The notes below the pieces were generated by a model. It saw nothing but the letters and a program-made list of their open reading frames with translations, was not told the origin of the DNA and made no database searches. The translations under genes and the position numbers were made by a program. Positions 9,502-17,795 of a DNA stretch of 64,000 bases are shown piece by piece. Within the stretch, counting starts at the first letter, position 1. Every line of letters begins with the position of its first letter. Source of the DNA: CAWHOW01 sp963831005 (GTDB lineage: Bacteria; Bacteroidota; Bacteroidia; Bacteroidales; CG2-30-32-10); the NCBI GenBank assembly GCA_963831005.1, contig CAWHOW010000039.1:1-64000 (forward strand), given 5' to 3'.

Positions 9502-10494
9502 TTAATCTTTATCTAATTTATATTTTGCAAGGTTCATTCCGAAGTGCAAAGACTTGTTCTTAACTAGTTCTTCAAGCTCTGAAAGCGATTTCTTTCCAAA
9601 ATTCCTGAATTTAAGCAAATCGTTTTTATTGAATTGAACAAGATCGGCCAGTGTTTCAACATCAGCAGCCTTAAGGCAATTCAAAGCTCTTACAGAAAGA
9701 TCCATGTCAACCAGTTTCGTTTTCAGTAACTGGCGCATGTGCAATGAAGCTTCATCATATTCTTCGCTATTCGATTTTTCTTCAGCATCAAGAGTTATCT
9801 TCTCATCTGAGAACAGCATGAAATGATGGATTAATATTTTTGCTGCTTCTTTCAGAGCATCTTTAGGGTTTATAGAGCCGTCAGTAATAACTTCAGTAAC
9901 CAGTTTTTCATAGTCAGTCTTCTGCTCTACGCGATAATCTTCAACGCTAAATTTCACATTCTTAATAGGCGTGAAAATAGAATCTATAAAGATAGTACCG
10001 GTTGGAGCATTAAGGGTTTTATTTTCTTCAGCTGGAACATAACCTCTTCCTTTATCAATACTGAATTCAACAGTCATTTTAACTGAAGGATTCATATGGC
10101 AAATTACCACTTCAGGATTCAGCACTTGGAAGCTTGACATGAATTTATTAAGGTCGCCAGCTAAAAATGTTTCCTGACCGGCAACTTTAACAGTTACTTT
10201 TTCATTTGTAACGCCTTCAATCTGGCGTTTAAAACGAATCTGTTTTATGTTTAGGATCATCTCCGTTACATCTTCGATAACGCCTTTAATTGTAGAAAAC
10301 TCGTGCTCCACTCCTTCTATCTTCATAGAAGTAACTGCAAAGCCTTCAAGTGAAGACAGAAGTATTCTCCGAAGTGCATTCCCAACAGTTATACCATAAC
10401 CGGGTTCTAAAGGGCGAAATTCGAATTTTGCTTTGAATCCATCGGATTCGAGCATAATAACCTTATCGGGTTTCTGAAAAGCTAAAATTGCCAT
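9502..10494 (-). CDS. rpoA: DNA-directed RNA polymerase subunit alpha
   Basis: The 330-residue alpha subunit nucleates RNA polymerase assembly. The N-terminal domain (about 1-230) contains the dimer segment LEPGYGITVGNALRRILLSSLEG. The C-terminal domain (about 250-325) has the helix-hairpin-helix FNKNDLLKFRNFGKKSLSEL that contacts DNA and activators. Length and order are standard. It is placed between rpsD (39 bp upstream) and rplQ, as in most bacteria, so it is expressed with ribosomal proteins. Confidence 0.99.
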   Translation of the reverse strand: MAILAFQKPDKVIMLESDGFKAKFEFRPLEPGYGITVGNALRRILLSSLEGFAVTSMKIEGVEHEFSTIKGVIEDVTEMILNIKQIRFKRQIEGVTNEKVTVKVAGQETFLAGDLNKFMSSFQVLNPEVVICHMNPSVKMTVEFSIDKGRGYVPAEENKTLNAPTGTIFIDSIFTPIKNVKFSVEDYRVEQKTDYEKLVTEVITDGSINPKDALKEAAKILIHHFMLFSDEKITLDAEEKSNSEEYDEASLHMRQLLKTKLVDMDLSVRALNCLKAADVETLADLVQFNKNDLLKFRNFGKKSLSELEELVKNKSLHFGMNLAKYKLDKD

Positions 10495-10533
10495 TTATTA
10501 TTGTTTATTATAAGTTTACAAATATACTAATCA

Positions 10534-11139
10534 TTATTTCGAATATAATTCGACGATAAGCTGTTCCTTGATATTTTCAGGTATCTGATCCCTGAGAGGA
10601 TAACTAGCAAGTTTACCTGACATAGATGAAGAATCCCATTCAAGCCAGGGATGTTGGTTCCTCCTTGTAGCAAGTGCATCAGTAATAACCTCAAGTGATT
10701 TTGATTTTTCTCTTACTCCGATAATATCACCTACTTTTAAAGTAGCCGAAGGAATATTAGAAACCTTTCCATTAACTGTTATATGTCTGTGTGATACTAA
10801 CTGTCTTGCAGCATCTCTGGTTGGAGCTATTCCAAATCTATATACAACATTGTCAAGTCTTGCTTCAATTAACTGAAGAAGGTTTTCTCCGGTAACACCT
10901 TTTTTACTTGATGCCCTTTCAAAAGTCTTGGCAAATTGTCTTTCCAGAATACCATAAGTATATTTTACTTTCTGTTTTTCCATCAGCTGCACGCCGTATT
11001 CAGAAACTTTCTTTTTCCTTTTTGAAGCCCCGTGCATTCCGGGAGGATAGTTCTTTTTTTCATAATTTTTATCAGGACCGTAAATAGGTTCCCTGAATCT
11101 TCTTGCCATTCTGGTTTTTGGACCAATATATCTTGCCAT
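10534..11139 (-). CDS. rpsD: 30S ribosomal protein S4
   Basis: A 201-residue S4, a primary 16S rRNA binder that starts 30S assembly. The start MARYIGPKTRMARRFREPIYG and the S4 RNA-binding domain near residues 90-150 (LLQLIEARLDNVVYRFGIAPTRDAARQLVSHRHITVNGK) are clear. The N-terminal region lacks the four-cysteine zinc knuckle, so it is the zinc-independent form. In many bacteria S4 represses this operon; I cannot identify a regulatory RNA site here. Confidence 0.98.
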   Translation of the reverse strand: MARYIGPKTRMARRFREPIYGPDKNYEKKNYPPGMHGASKRKKKVSEYGVQLMEKQKVKYTYGILERQFAKTFERASSKKGVTGENLLQLIEARLDNVVYRFGIAPTRDAARQLVSHRHITVNGKVSNIPSATLKVGDIIGVREKSKSLEVITDALATRRNQHPWLEWDSSSMSGKLASYPLRDQIPENIKEQLIVELYSK

Positions 11140-11164
11140 TTTCTTATATATTTACTTTGTAAAA

Positions 11165-11554
11165 TTATACTCTTCTTCTTTTAGGAGGTCTGCAACCATT
11201 GTGTGGCAATGGAGTAATATCAACTATTTCCATTACTTCAATTCCGGCTGCATTAATAGTCCTTATTGCAGATTCTCTACCTGCTCCGGGACCTTTAACA
11301 AATACCTTTACTTTCCTTAAACCAAGGTCGTATGCAACTTTAGAGCAATCCTGCGAAGCCATTTGGGCTGCATAAGGAGTATTCTTTTTAGATCCTTTAA
11401 ATCCCATTTTGCCTGCAGATGACCAGGAAATAACCTGTCCGGTATTATTTGTCAATGAAATAATAAGATTATTGAAAGTAGCATTTACATGCGCCTGTCC
11501 AATAGGATCAACCTTTACAACCCTCTTTCTTGTACCTTTTGTTGTTTTTGCCAT
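11165..11554 (-). CDS. rpsK: 30S ribosomal protein S11
   Basis: A 129-residue S11 of the 30S platform, close to the mRNA exit and Shine-Dalgarno helix. Diagnostic segments are AHVNATFNNLIISLTN, SWSSAGKMGFKGSKKNTPYAA, VKGPGAGRESAIR and the C-terminal DITPLPHNGCRPPKRRRV. It lies 25 bp upstream of rpsD and 39 bp downstream of rpsM in the usual alpha-operon order. Confidence 0.99.
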   Translation of the reverse strand: MAKTTKGTRKRVVKVDPIGQAHVNATFNNLIISLTNNTGQVISWSSAGKMGFKGSKKNTPYAAQMASQDCSKVAYDLGLRKVKVFVKGPGAGRESAIRTINAAGIEVMEIVDITPLPHNGCRPPKRRRV

Positions 11555-11593
11555 ATAATATTTAATTACAATCTTGTAATGAAAAAATCAAAA

Positions 11594-11974
11594 TTAACCT
11601 TTAGGAGCTTTCTTTTTATTAGCAACTGTTTTCTTCTTGCCTTTTCTTGTACGGGCATTATTCTTAGTACGCTGACCTCTTAAAGGTAAACCACTGCGGT
11701 GACGAATGCCACGATAGCAGCCAATGTCCATAAGGCGTTTAATATTCATTTGAACTTCTGAACGAAGAGAGCCTTCTACTTTAAATTTTTCGTTGATAAC
11801 GTTACGGATCTTGGTCTGTTCATCATCGTTCCAATCCTGAACTTTTTTATCAAAATCGATACCTGCTTCGAGCAGTATTTTACGGGCGTTACTTCTTCCA
11901 ATGCCGTAAATATATGTCAGGCCAATTTCTCCTCGTTTGTTTTTTGGTAAGTCGATACCTGCAATACGTGCCAT
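11594..11974 (-). CDS. rpsM: 30S ribosomal protein S13
   Basis: A 126-residue S13, in the 30S head and bridging to the 50S subunit. It has the start MARIAGIDLPKNKRGEIGLTY, the helix-two-turns-helix GIGRSNARKIL, and the conserved GCYRGIRHRSGLPLRGQRTKNNARTRKG region, followed by a basic tail (KKKTVANKKKAPKG). It follows rpmJ in the alpha operon; the 109-bp gap to rpmJ is unusually long and low-complexity. Confidence 0.99.
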   Translation of the reverse strand: MARIAGIDLPKNKRGEIGLTYIYGIGRSNARKILLEAGIDFDKKVQDWNDDEQTKIRNVINEKFKVEGSLRSEVQMNIKRLMDIGCYRGIRHRSGLPLRGQRTKNNARTRKGKKKTVANKKKAPKG

Positions 11975-11985
11975 GTTATATGTTG

Positions 11986-12083
11986 GTTATTAGTTATTAG
12001 TTATTGAGTTATTAGTAGTAAGTCGGAAGTCTCAAGTCGAAAGTTGACTGTTAACTGTTGACTGATTACTGTTGACTTTTCTT
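11986..12083. repeat. Low-complexity intergenic tract between rpmJ and rpsM
   Basis: GTTATTA is repeated several times (about 11990-12020), followed by shuffled copies of GACTGTTGACT/GTTAACTGTTGACTGA. Similar text occurs at 517-532, 4111-4126 and 53460-53520. This is junk-like slippage sequence inserted in an otherwise tight operon. Confidence 0.6.
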
Positions 12084-12200
12084 TTATCCCTGTCTTTGTT
12101 TGAACTTAGGGTTCTTTTTATTGATCACATAGACCCTTCCATTCCTGCGCACGATCTTGCACTCAGGAGTTCTTTTCTTAACGGATGCTTTTACTTTCAT
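12084..12200 (-). CDS. rpmJ: 50S ribosomal protein L36, zinc-free form
   Basis: A 38-residue frame with ATG at 12198-12200 and TAA at 12084-12086, reading MKVKASVKKRTPECK, then VRRNGRVYVINKKNPKF and KQRQG. This is L36, a small large-subunit protein near the peptidyl transferase centre. Of the usual zinc ligands (three Cys and one His) only Cys14 remains, so it is the C-minus, zinc-independent type. The infA-rpmJ-rpsM order confirms it. It is short and easily missed by automatic callers. Confidence 0.96.
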   Translation of the reverse strand: MKVKASVKKRTPECKIVRRNGRVYVINKKNPKFKQRQG

Positions 12201-12231
12201 TATTTCAAAAATTAGCGCCTATACAAGGCTA

Positions 12232-12450
12232 TTATTTATATCTGAATGTTATTCTTCCTTTAGTAAGGTCATAAGGCGACATTTCAATTTTCACTCTGTC
12301 GCCGGGTAAAATCTTAATATAATGCATTCTCATTTTACCCGAAATATGTGCAATTATCTGGTGGCCGTTCTCCAGTTCAACGCGAAACATTGCATTTCCC
12401 AATGATTCGACAACGGTGCCATCCTGTTCAATCGATAACTGCTTTGCCAT
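12232..12450 (-). CDS. infA: Translation initiation factor IF-1
   Basis: A 72-residue S1/OB-fold protein: MAKQLSIEQDGTVVESLGNA, FRVELENGHQIIAHISGKMR, ILPGDRVKIEMSPYDLTKGRI. IF-1 binds the 30S A site during initiation. Length and sequence are typical. It is separated from map by 273 bp containing tandem array B, so it may depend on read-through from upstream or on a local promoter that I cannot identify with confidence. Confidence 0.98.
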   Translation of the reverse strand: MAKQLSIEQDGTVVESLGNAMFRVELENGHQIIAHISGKMRMHYIKILPGDRVKIEMSPYDLTKGRITFRYK

Positions 12451-12520
12451 TAATTTATTACCTTATTATTTTATTCTTTTTATTTTTAATATATATTCAC
12501 TCTTTATCAACTTTCTCTAA

Positions 12521-12751
12521 CCAGTTATCCTGTTCTACTTTCCGGTTTTCCTGCTTTACTTTCCGGTTATCTTGCGTTACTTTCCGGTTTTCCTGCTTTA
12601 CTTTCCGGTTATCTTGCGTTACTTTCCGGTTTTCCTGCTTTACTTTCCGGTTATCCTGCTTTACTTTCCGGTTTTCCTGCGTTACTTACCGGTTATCTTG
12701 CGTTACTTTCCGGTTTTCGAGTTTCAAACTCCGGTTATCAAACTTCTATTC
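12521..12751. repeat. Tandem array B, 11 units of 21 bp, inside the ribosomal operon
   Basis: Units begin every 21 bp from 12521 to 12731. Each starts CCGGTT and most end ACTTT. Two versions alternate: CCGGTTTTCCTGCTTTACTT and CCGGTTATCTTGCGTTACTT (each followed by T), so a 42-bp higher-order period is visible from 12542 to 12625. The last two units overlap the 3' end of map, whose final residues SLITGV and stop codon are written in repeat sequence. No clear hairpin is present in the unit, unlike arrays A, D, E and F. Confidence 0.93.
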
Positions 12752-13518
12752 CGAATTACTTCTTCAATTTCAACGAACGATGATAATATATCTGCTTCAC
12801 CCTTTCTTACTGCAATCGTATGCTCAAAATGTGCTGACGGCAACCTATCGGCTGTTCTGATAGTCCAGCCATCGGCTTCCTGAAAAACATGATATTTTCC
12901 CATGTTTATCATTGGTTCTATTGCTATCACCAGACCATCCTGTAACTTTATGCCGCTTCCCCTTCTTCCGTAATTTGGAACTTGGGGGTCTTCATGAAGA
13001 TTTTTACCTACTCCATGTCCGACCAGGTCCCTTACCACCGAGAATCCGAAACTTTCAACGAAGCTCTGTATTCCGTATCCAATATCGCCTAAACGTTTAC
13101 CGGCAACTGCCTGTTCTATCCCTTTATACAATGATTCTTTTGTTGTATTAAGTAAAAGAATAACTTCGGGCTTTACCTCTCCAACTGTAAAAGTATAAGC
13201 TGAATCGCCATAATAACCATTTACTATTGTTCCGCAATCAATTGAAACAATATCACCATCTTTTAATTCCCTTTTACCAGGAAACCCATGCACTACCTGT
13301 TCATTTACAGAAATACATAAAGTAAACGGAAATCCATTGTATCCTTTAAAAGCAGGGAGAGCGTGATTATCCCTGATAAATGTTTCAGCCAGTTTATCCA
13401 AATCTTCGGTTTTTACCCCGGGTTTGATATGCTTTGCTACTTCGGCTAAAGTTTTTCCAACAAGTAAAGAACTCTTTCTTAATTTTTCAATCTCTTCGTC
13501 TGTCTTATAAATGATCAT
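12724..13518 (-). CDS. map: Type I methionine aminopeptidase
   Basis: A 264-residue MetAP that removes the initiator Met from nascent proteins. The five metal ligands are visible: the two Asp in VSIDCGTIVNGYYGDSAYTF, His in GHGVGKNLHEDP, Glu in AIEPMINMG and Glu in FEHTIAV. The substrate His lies in NEQVVHGFPG. It sits 18 bp after secY, as in many Bacteroidota. The final residues (RNRSLITGV) are encoded by two degenerate units of the 21-bp array, so the array has invaded or grown from the 3' end of the gene. Confidence 0.98.
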   Translation of the reverse strand: MIIYKTDEEIEKLRKSSLLVGKTLAEVAKHIKPGVKTEDLDKLAETFIRDNHALPAFKGYNGFPFTLCISVNEQVVHGFPGKRELKDGDIVSIDCGTIVNGYYGDSAYTFTVGEVKPEVILLLNTTKESLYKGIEQAVAGKRLGDIGYGIQSFVESFGFSVVRDLVGHGVGKNLHEDPQVPNYGRRGSGIKLQDGLVIAIEPMINMGKYHVFQEADGWTIRTADRLPSAHFEHTIAVRKGEADILSSFVEIEEVIRNRSLITGV

Positions 13519-13536
13519 CTGACAAACATTCTATAA

Positions 13537-14898
13537 TTAACTTGCCATGCTTGTTGATGAGCGTCCTTTTATTCTTCCGGATTTCATCAATCCATCGTAA
13601 TGGCGCATCAACAAATGACTTTCAATTTGCTGTAATGTATCCAATACAACACCAACAAGAATCAGCAATGAAGTTCCTCCATAGAACTGCGCAAACTGAC
13701 TATTCACACCAACCAATCTTACAAATGCAGGCATAATAGCAACAAATGCAAGGAAAATTGAACCAGGCAGTGTGATTCTTGACATAATTGTATCAATAAA
13801 ATCGGCAGTCCTCTTACCTGGTTTTACACCGGGAATAAAGCCGCCATTCTTCTTCATATCTTCTGCCATCTGGTTAGGATTAACAGTAATAGCAGTATAG
13901 AAATATGTAAATAAAATAATTAATATAGCAAATGTAAAATTGTACCAAAAACCATTGAAATCGGCAAATGTTCTTGCAAAACTAGTTGCCGCTTCCGAAC
14001 CTGAGAAACCTGCCAATGTTAATGGAAGAAACATTATTGCCTGTGCAAAGATAATCGGCATAACACCTGCAGCATTCACCTTTAAAGGTATGTACTGGCG
14101 GACACCACCATATTGCTTGTTTCCAACTATTCTTTTAGCAAATTGCACTGGTATCTTTCGGGTACCCTGAACAAGTAAAATGCTTAACAAAATCACCAAT
14201 ACCAATACTACTAATTCAACCATGAAGATAACAAGACCACCACCCTGCTCTTCCATACGTGATAAAAACTCACCACCTAATGCAAAAGGTAAGCGGGCGA
14301 TGATTCCAATCATAATAATAAGTGAAATACCATTTCCTATACCCTTATCAGTAATTTTTTCACCAAGCCACATGATAAACATTGTTCCCGCTGTAAGTAT
14401 GACAATTGAGGATATCCAGAAAAATGTAGTTGGGCTGGTAATACCCGGGTCAAATGGAGATATTGCTTCATTTGGTAATTGCGATACAATGTTACCGATA
14501 TAAGCAGGCGCCTGGGCAGCTGTAATGAATACTGTAAGATACCGTGTTATTTGATTAAGTTTTGTTCTTCCACTTTCACCTTCTTTTTGAAGTTTCTGGA
14601 AATAAGGAATAGCCATTCCCAATAATTGAACAACGATAGAAGCAGAAATATAAGGCATAATACCTAAGGCAAATATTGAAGCGCGCGAAAATGCCCCTCC
14701 GGAAAACATATTCAAAAGACTAAGCAGTCCATCTTTTGTCTGCCCCTGTAATTTTTCGAGCATAGTAGGGTCAATACCCGGAAGAACTACATAGCAACCC
14801 AATCGGTAAATAAGTATAAAACCAATTGTATTGATGATCCTTACACGCAGGTCCTCAATTTTGTATATATTCCTAATTGTCTGAATTAACCTTTTCAT
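13537..14898 (-). CDS. secY: Preprotein translocase subunit SecY
   Basis: The 453-residue channel of the Sec translocon, with ten hydrophobic segments. Recognisable regions are GCYVVLPGIDP in the first helix-loop, GIMPYISASIVVQLL with the plug-adjacent conserved motif, GIGNGISLIIMIGI, and the cytoplasmic loops RKIPVQFAKR and NPNQMAEDMKKNGGFIPGVKPGK that contact SecA and the ribosome. It lies between rplO (6 bp) and map. It would export the T9SS and lipoprotein precursors in this window across the inner membrane. Confidence 0.99.
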   Translation of the reverse strand: MKRLIQTIRNIYKIEDLRVRIINTIGFILIYRLGCYVVLPGIDPTMLEKLQGQTKDGLLSLLNMFSGGAFSRASIFALGIMPYISASIVVQLLGMAIPYFQKLQKEGESGRTKLNQITRYLTVFITAAQAPAYIGNIVSQLPNEAISPFDPGITSPTTFFWISSIVILTAGTMFIMWLGEKITDKGIGNGISLIIMIGIIARLPFALGGEFLSRMEEQGGGLVIFMVELVVLVLVILLSILLVQGTRKIPVQFAKRIVGNKQYGGVRQYIPLKVNAAGVMPIIFAQAIMFLPLTLAGFSGSEAATSFARTFADFNGFWYNFTFAILIILFTYFYTAITVNPNQMAEDMKKNGGFIPGVKPGKRTADFIDTIMSRITLPGSIFLAFVAIMPAFVRLVGVNSQFAQFYGGTSLLILVGVVLDTLQQIESHLLMRHYDGLMKSGRIKGRSSTSMAS

Positions 14899-14904
14899 TA
14901 ATCT

Positions 14905-15351
14905 TTAAATTTTAGTTGCAGTACCGCCGTTTGCTTCTATTGCCTTAATAGCACCGGCAGAGAAAGCATGAGCTTTAACATCAAGTTTAACTTTAAGTTC
15001 ACCTTTTGAAAGGATTTTAACAAGGTCGTTTTTTGATGCAAGCCCGTTAGATTTATACACTTCAGGGTCAAAAGCAACAATACCCTTTGATTCTGAGAGT
15101 TTCTGAAGTATTTCAATATTAATACCTCTATATTCAACTCGATTAAAGTTTTTAAATCCAAATTTGGGAACCCTTCTTGCAATAGGCATTTGACCACCTT
15201 CAAATCCACTTTTAGAAGAATATCCGGATCTTGATTTTGCACCTTTATGACCTCTGGTTGAAGTACCTCCTCTGGTTGATCCCTGTCCTCTTCCTAATCT
15301 TTTATTATTCTTAGTTGAACCCTCTGCTGGTTTTAGATTTGATAAATCCAT
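14905..15351 (-). CDS. rplO: 50S ribosomal protein L15
   Basis: A 148-residue L15 starting at the ATG 15349-15351 (MDLSNLKPAEGSTKNNKRLG), which matches the family start; a codon six residues upstream is in frame but unlikely. The basic Gly-rich N-terminal arm GRGQGSTRGGTSTRGHKGAK threads into 23S rRNA. The globular part contains GGQMPIARRVPKFGF. It lies between rpmD and secY. Confidence 0.98.
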   Translation of the reverse strand: MDLSNLKPAEGSTKNNKRLGRGQGSTRGGTSTRGHKGAKSRSGYSSKSGFEGGQMPIARRVPKFGFKNFNRVEYRGINIEILQKLSESKGIVAFDPEVYKSNGLASKNDLVKILSKGELKVKLDVKAHAFSAGAIKAIEANGGTATKI

Positions 15352-15381
15352 GATATTATTCTTATACAATTAAATAAATTA

Positions 15382-15561
15382 TTAAACTTCTTCTACCGAA
15401 AGTAAATGTTCAATTTTTTTAATCATGCCTTCGATCTGGGGAGTAGCCTCAACTTCAATTACACGGTGCATTTTTTTGATACCAAGTGCACGCAATGTTC
15501 TTTTTTGACGCTCTGGGCGATCTATAGCACTTTTTATTTGTTTTATTTTAAGTTTTTTCAT
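15382..15561 (-). CDS. rpmD: 50S ribosomal protein L30
   Basis: A 59-residue frame, ATG at 15559-15561 and TAA at 15382-15384, reading MKKLKIKQIKSAIDRPERQK, then RTLRALGIKKMHRVIEVEAT, then IEGMIKKIEHLLSVEEV. The K-x-IDRPxxQKxTLxALGLxK pattern is L30. Position between rpsE (24 bp) and rplO (30 bp) is canonical. It is too short for many ORF thresholds. Confidence 0.97.
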   Translation of the reverse strand: MKKLKIKQIKSAIDRPERQKRTLRALGIKKMHRVIEVEATPQIEGMIKKIEHLLSVEEV

Positions 15562-15585
15562 TTCCAGAAATATTGTGAATAGTTA

Positions 15586-16104
15586 TTATCCATTAAATAC
15601 TTTATCCATACTTATACCTCTCAGCTGGGCAACGGTATAAGGATCTTTCATTCTCAAAAGAGCATCTATAGTGGCTTTAACAACACTATGAGGGTTTGAA
15701 GAACCTTTTGACTTTGCTAATACATCCTTAACACCAACGCTTTCCAAAACAGCACGCATGGCACCTCCGGCAATAACTCCTGTTCCTTGGGCTGCTGGTT
15801 TTAAAAATACAAGAGCACCACTGTACTTGCCTGTTTGCTCATGAGGTACAGTTCCACTAAAAATTGGAACACGAATCAAGTTCTTTTTTGCATCATCAAT
15901 ACCTTTGGCAATGGCTGTAGTTACTTCTTTTGCTTTTCCAAGCCCATAACCTACCACCCCACTCTCATTACCGACAACAACAATTGCAGAAAAGCTAAAG
16001 GTCCTACCACCTTTTGTAACTTTAGTTACTCGTTGAATGCTAACCAGTTTATCTTTAAACTCGATTTCGCTAGATTTAACCCTTTTTATATTTACGTTTG
16101 ACAT
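15586..16104 (-). CDS. rpsE: 30S ribosomal protein S5
   Basis: A 172-residue S5, which helps shape the mRNA entry tunnel and decoding accuracy. The double-stranded-RNA-binding domain (residues about 15-80) has SIQRVTKVTKGGRTFSFSA and GYGLGKAKEVTTAIAKG. The C-terminal domain has the GTGVIAGGAMRAVLESVGVKD and SSNPHSVVKATIDAL motifs. It is 5 bp from rplR. Confidence 0.99.
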   Translation of the reverse strand: MSNVNIKRVKSSEIEFKDKLVSIQRVTKVTKGGRTFSFSAIVVVGNESGVVGYGLGKAKEVTTAIAKGIDDAKKNLIRVPIFSGTVPHEQTGKYSGALVFLKPAAQGTGVIAGGAMRAVLESVGVKDVLAKSKGSSNPHSVVKATIDALLRMKDPYTVAQLRGISMDKVFNG

Positions 16105-16109
16105 AATTG

Positions 16110-16466
16110 TTAAAATTTAAGTCCTCCCTCTCTGGCAGCTTCTGCCAAAGATTTTACTCTACCGTGATACAAATATCCATTTCTGTCAAATATGACATTG
16201 TTAACTCCTGCTTCTATTGCCCGTTCGGCAATTAATTTACCAACGAGTTTAGCCTGATCTAATTTTGCAACTTTTTGACCAGCTATATCTTTTAATCTTG
16301 AAGAAGCAGAAGCTAAAGTTTTTCCACCCAGATCATCAATGATCTGAGCATAAATCTGTTTATTACTTCTGAAAACTGTCAAACGAGGCATTTCAGGTGT
16401 TCCCTTGATCACCTTACGTATTCTCATTTTGATTCTTTTCCGTCTAAAGTCTTTTGTGATAGCCAT
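16110..16466 (-). CDS. rplR: 50S ribosomal protein L18
   Basis: A 118-residue L18, which with L5 binds 5S rRNA in the central protuberance. Conserved segments: KGTPEMPRLTVFRSNKQIYAQ, IDDLGGKTLASASS, FDRNGYLYHGRVKSLAEAAREGGL at the C-terminus. Standard length and position after rplF. Confidence 0.99.
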   Translation of the reverse strand: MAITKDFRRKRIKMRIRKVIKGTPEMPRLTVFRSNKQIYAQIIDDLGGKTLASASSRLKDIAGQKVAKLDQAKLVGKLIAERAIEAGVNNVIFDRNGYLYHGRVKSLAEAAREGGLKF

Positions 16467-16493
16467 TCTACTTAATATTTATTTGTTGATTTA

Positions 16494-17057
16494 TCATTTT
16501 GCAGCAGTAGCAGCTGTTTTACCTGCTTTTCTTCTAAGCATTTCACCTTGGAACTTAATACCTTTTCCTTTGTATGGTTCGGGTTTTCTTAAAGAACGAA
16601 TTTTAGCAGCAACCTGACCAATCAACTGCTTATCAATGGATTCCAATATTATTATTGGATTCTTGCCTCTTTCAGTAAGTGTCTGAACTTTTACTTCTGC
16701 CGGTAACTGCATAATAATATTATGCGAATAACCCAGAGTAAGTTCTAAAACTTGTCCAGTATTAGTTACTTTATAACCAACTCCAACAATTTCCTGAACA
16801 ACTTTGTATCCAGTTGAAACTCCTATAATCATATTATATAAAAGAGATCTATATAACCCATGAAGAGCTCTATGTCTTTGTTGTTCAGTAGCTCTTTTGA
16901 CAATAAGATGATCATCCTTTACTTCTGTAGTTATCGATGTATCCATTGCCTGACGAAGTTCACCAAGCGGGCCTTTGACCGTAATGACATTTTTATCAGA
17001 AACATTGACTGAAACGCCTTTTGGCAATAATATCGGCAATTTACCTATTCTTGACAT
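16494..17057 (-). CDS. rplF: 50S ribosomal protein L6
   Basis: A 187-residue L6 with two repeats of the L6 fold, placed near the factor-binding site of the 50S subunit. MSRIGKLPILLPKGVSV opens the protein; the second domain carries GVGYKVTNTGQVLELTLGYS and the C-terminal signature RSLRKPEPYKGKGIKF. It has a short Ala/Lys tail (KAGKTAATAAK). Confidence 0.99.
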   Translation of the reverse strand: MSRIGKLPILLPKGVSVNVSDKNVITVKGPLGELRQAMDTSITTEVKDDHLIVKRATEQQRHRALHGLYRSLLYNMIIGVSTGYKVVQEIVGVGYKVTNTGQVLELTLGYSHNIIMQLPAEVKVQTLTERGKNPIIILESIDKQLIGQVAAKIRSLRKPEPYKGKGIKFQGEMLRRKAGKTAATAAK

Positions 17058-17077
17058 TGTTTTGTTCCTCCCTCTGA

Positions 17078-17476
17078 TTAACTAATATAACACAAAACTT
17101 CACCGCCAACCTTTAGTTTCTTGGCTTCTTTATCTGTCATAATTCCCTGAGAAGTTGAAATAATTGCTATACCAAGTCCATTCATTACTCTGGGTAATTT
17201 TTCAGAACCGGTATATTTTCTTAAACCAGGTTTACTTATTCTATCTAAATTTGTGATAGCCGGAATTTTTGAAACAGGATGATATTTTAAAGCAATTTTT
17301 ATATTGCCGGGTATCTTATCATCTTCAAATTTATAATTCAGGATATATCCCTTTTCAAATAATATTTTAGTGATTTCTCTTTTAATATTTGAAGAAGGAA
17401 TCTCTACTATCCTGTGATTAGCAATCACAGCATTTCTTATTCTTGTCAAATAATCTGCAATAGGATCGGTATTCAT
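17078..17476 (-). CDS. rpsH: 30S ribosomal protein S8
   Basis: A 132-residue S8, a central-domain 16S binder and, in many bacteria, the translational repressor of the spc operon through a site near rplE. MNTDPIADYLTRIRNA and the C-terminal GLGIAIISTSQGIMTDKEA-(K)-KLKVGGEVLCYI motif are diagnostic. No S8-binding mimic could be confirmed by eye upstream of rplE. Confidence 0.99.
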   Translation of the reverse strand: MNTDPIADYLTRIRNAVIANHRIVEIPSSNIKREITKILFEKGYILNYKFEDDKIPGNIKIALKYHPVSKIPAITNLDRISKPGLRKYTGSEKLPRVMNGLGIAIISTSQGIMTDKEAKKLKVGGEVLCYIS

Positions 17477-17510
17477 TCTTTATCTTTTTAATATTTGATT
17501 TTTTCTTTTA

Positions 17511-17780
17511 TTACCAACTTGCTTTTGTAACTCCTGGGATTAAGCCATTAAGAGCCATTTCCCTAAAATTAATACGGGAAACTCCAAATTGGCGCATATA
17601 CCCCTTAGGCCTACCAGTTAATTTACATCTGTTGTGCAGACGAACAGGCGAAGCATTCTTCGGAAGTTTTTGAAGAGCTGCATAATCTCCGGCGGCTTTT
17701 AAGGCTGCTCTTTTTGCGGCATACTTAATAACCATTTTCTGCCTTTTTAATTCTCTAGCTTTTACTGATTCTTTTGCCAT
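17511..17780 (-). CDS. rpsN: 30S ribosomal protein S14 (zinc-independent type)
   Basis: An 89-residue S14 in the 30S head. The C-terminal signature RLHNRCKLTGRPKGYMRQF and SRINFREMALNG is clear. The zinc-ribbon Cys residues are absent, so this is the C-minus long form. It follows rplE by 15 bp in the spc order. Confidence 0.98.
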   Translation of the reverse strand: MAKESVKARELKRQKMVIKYAAKRAALKAAGDYAALQKLPKNASPVRLHNRCKLTGRPKGYMRQFGVSRINFREMALNGLIPGVTKASW

Positions 17781-17795
17781 GTGTTGATTATGTAA

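Noticed and set aside
12348..12883. Plus-strand proteins over array B
   Set aside because: They overlap infA and map on the other strand and consist mostly of translated repeat; the frame is open by periodicity.
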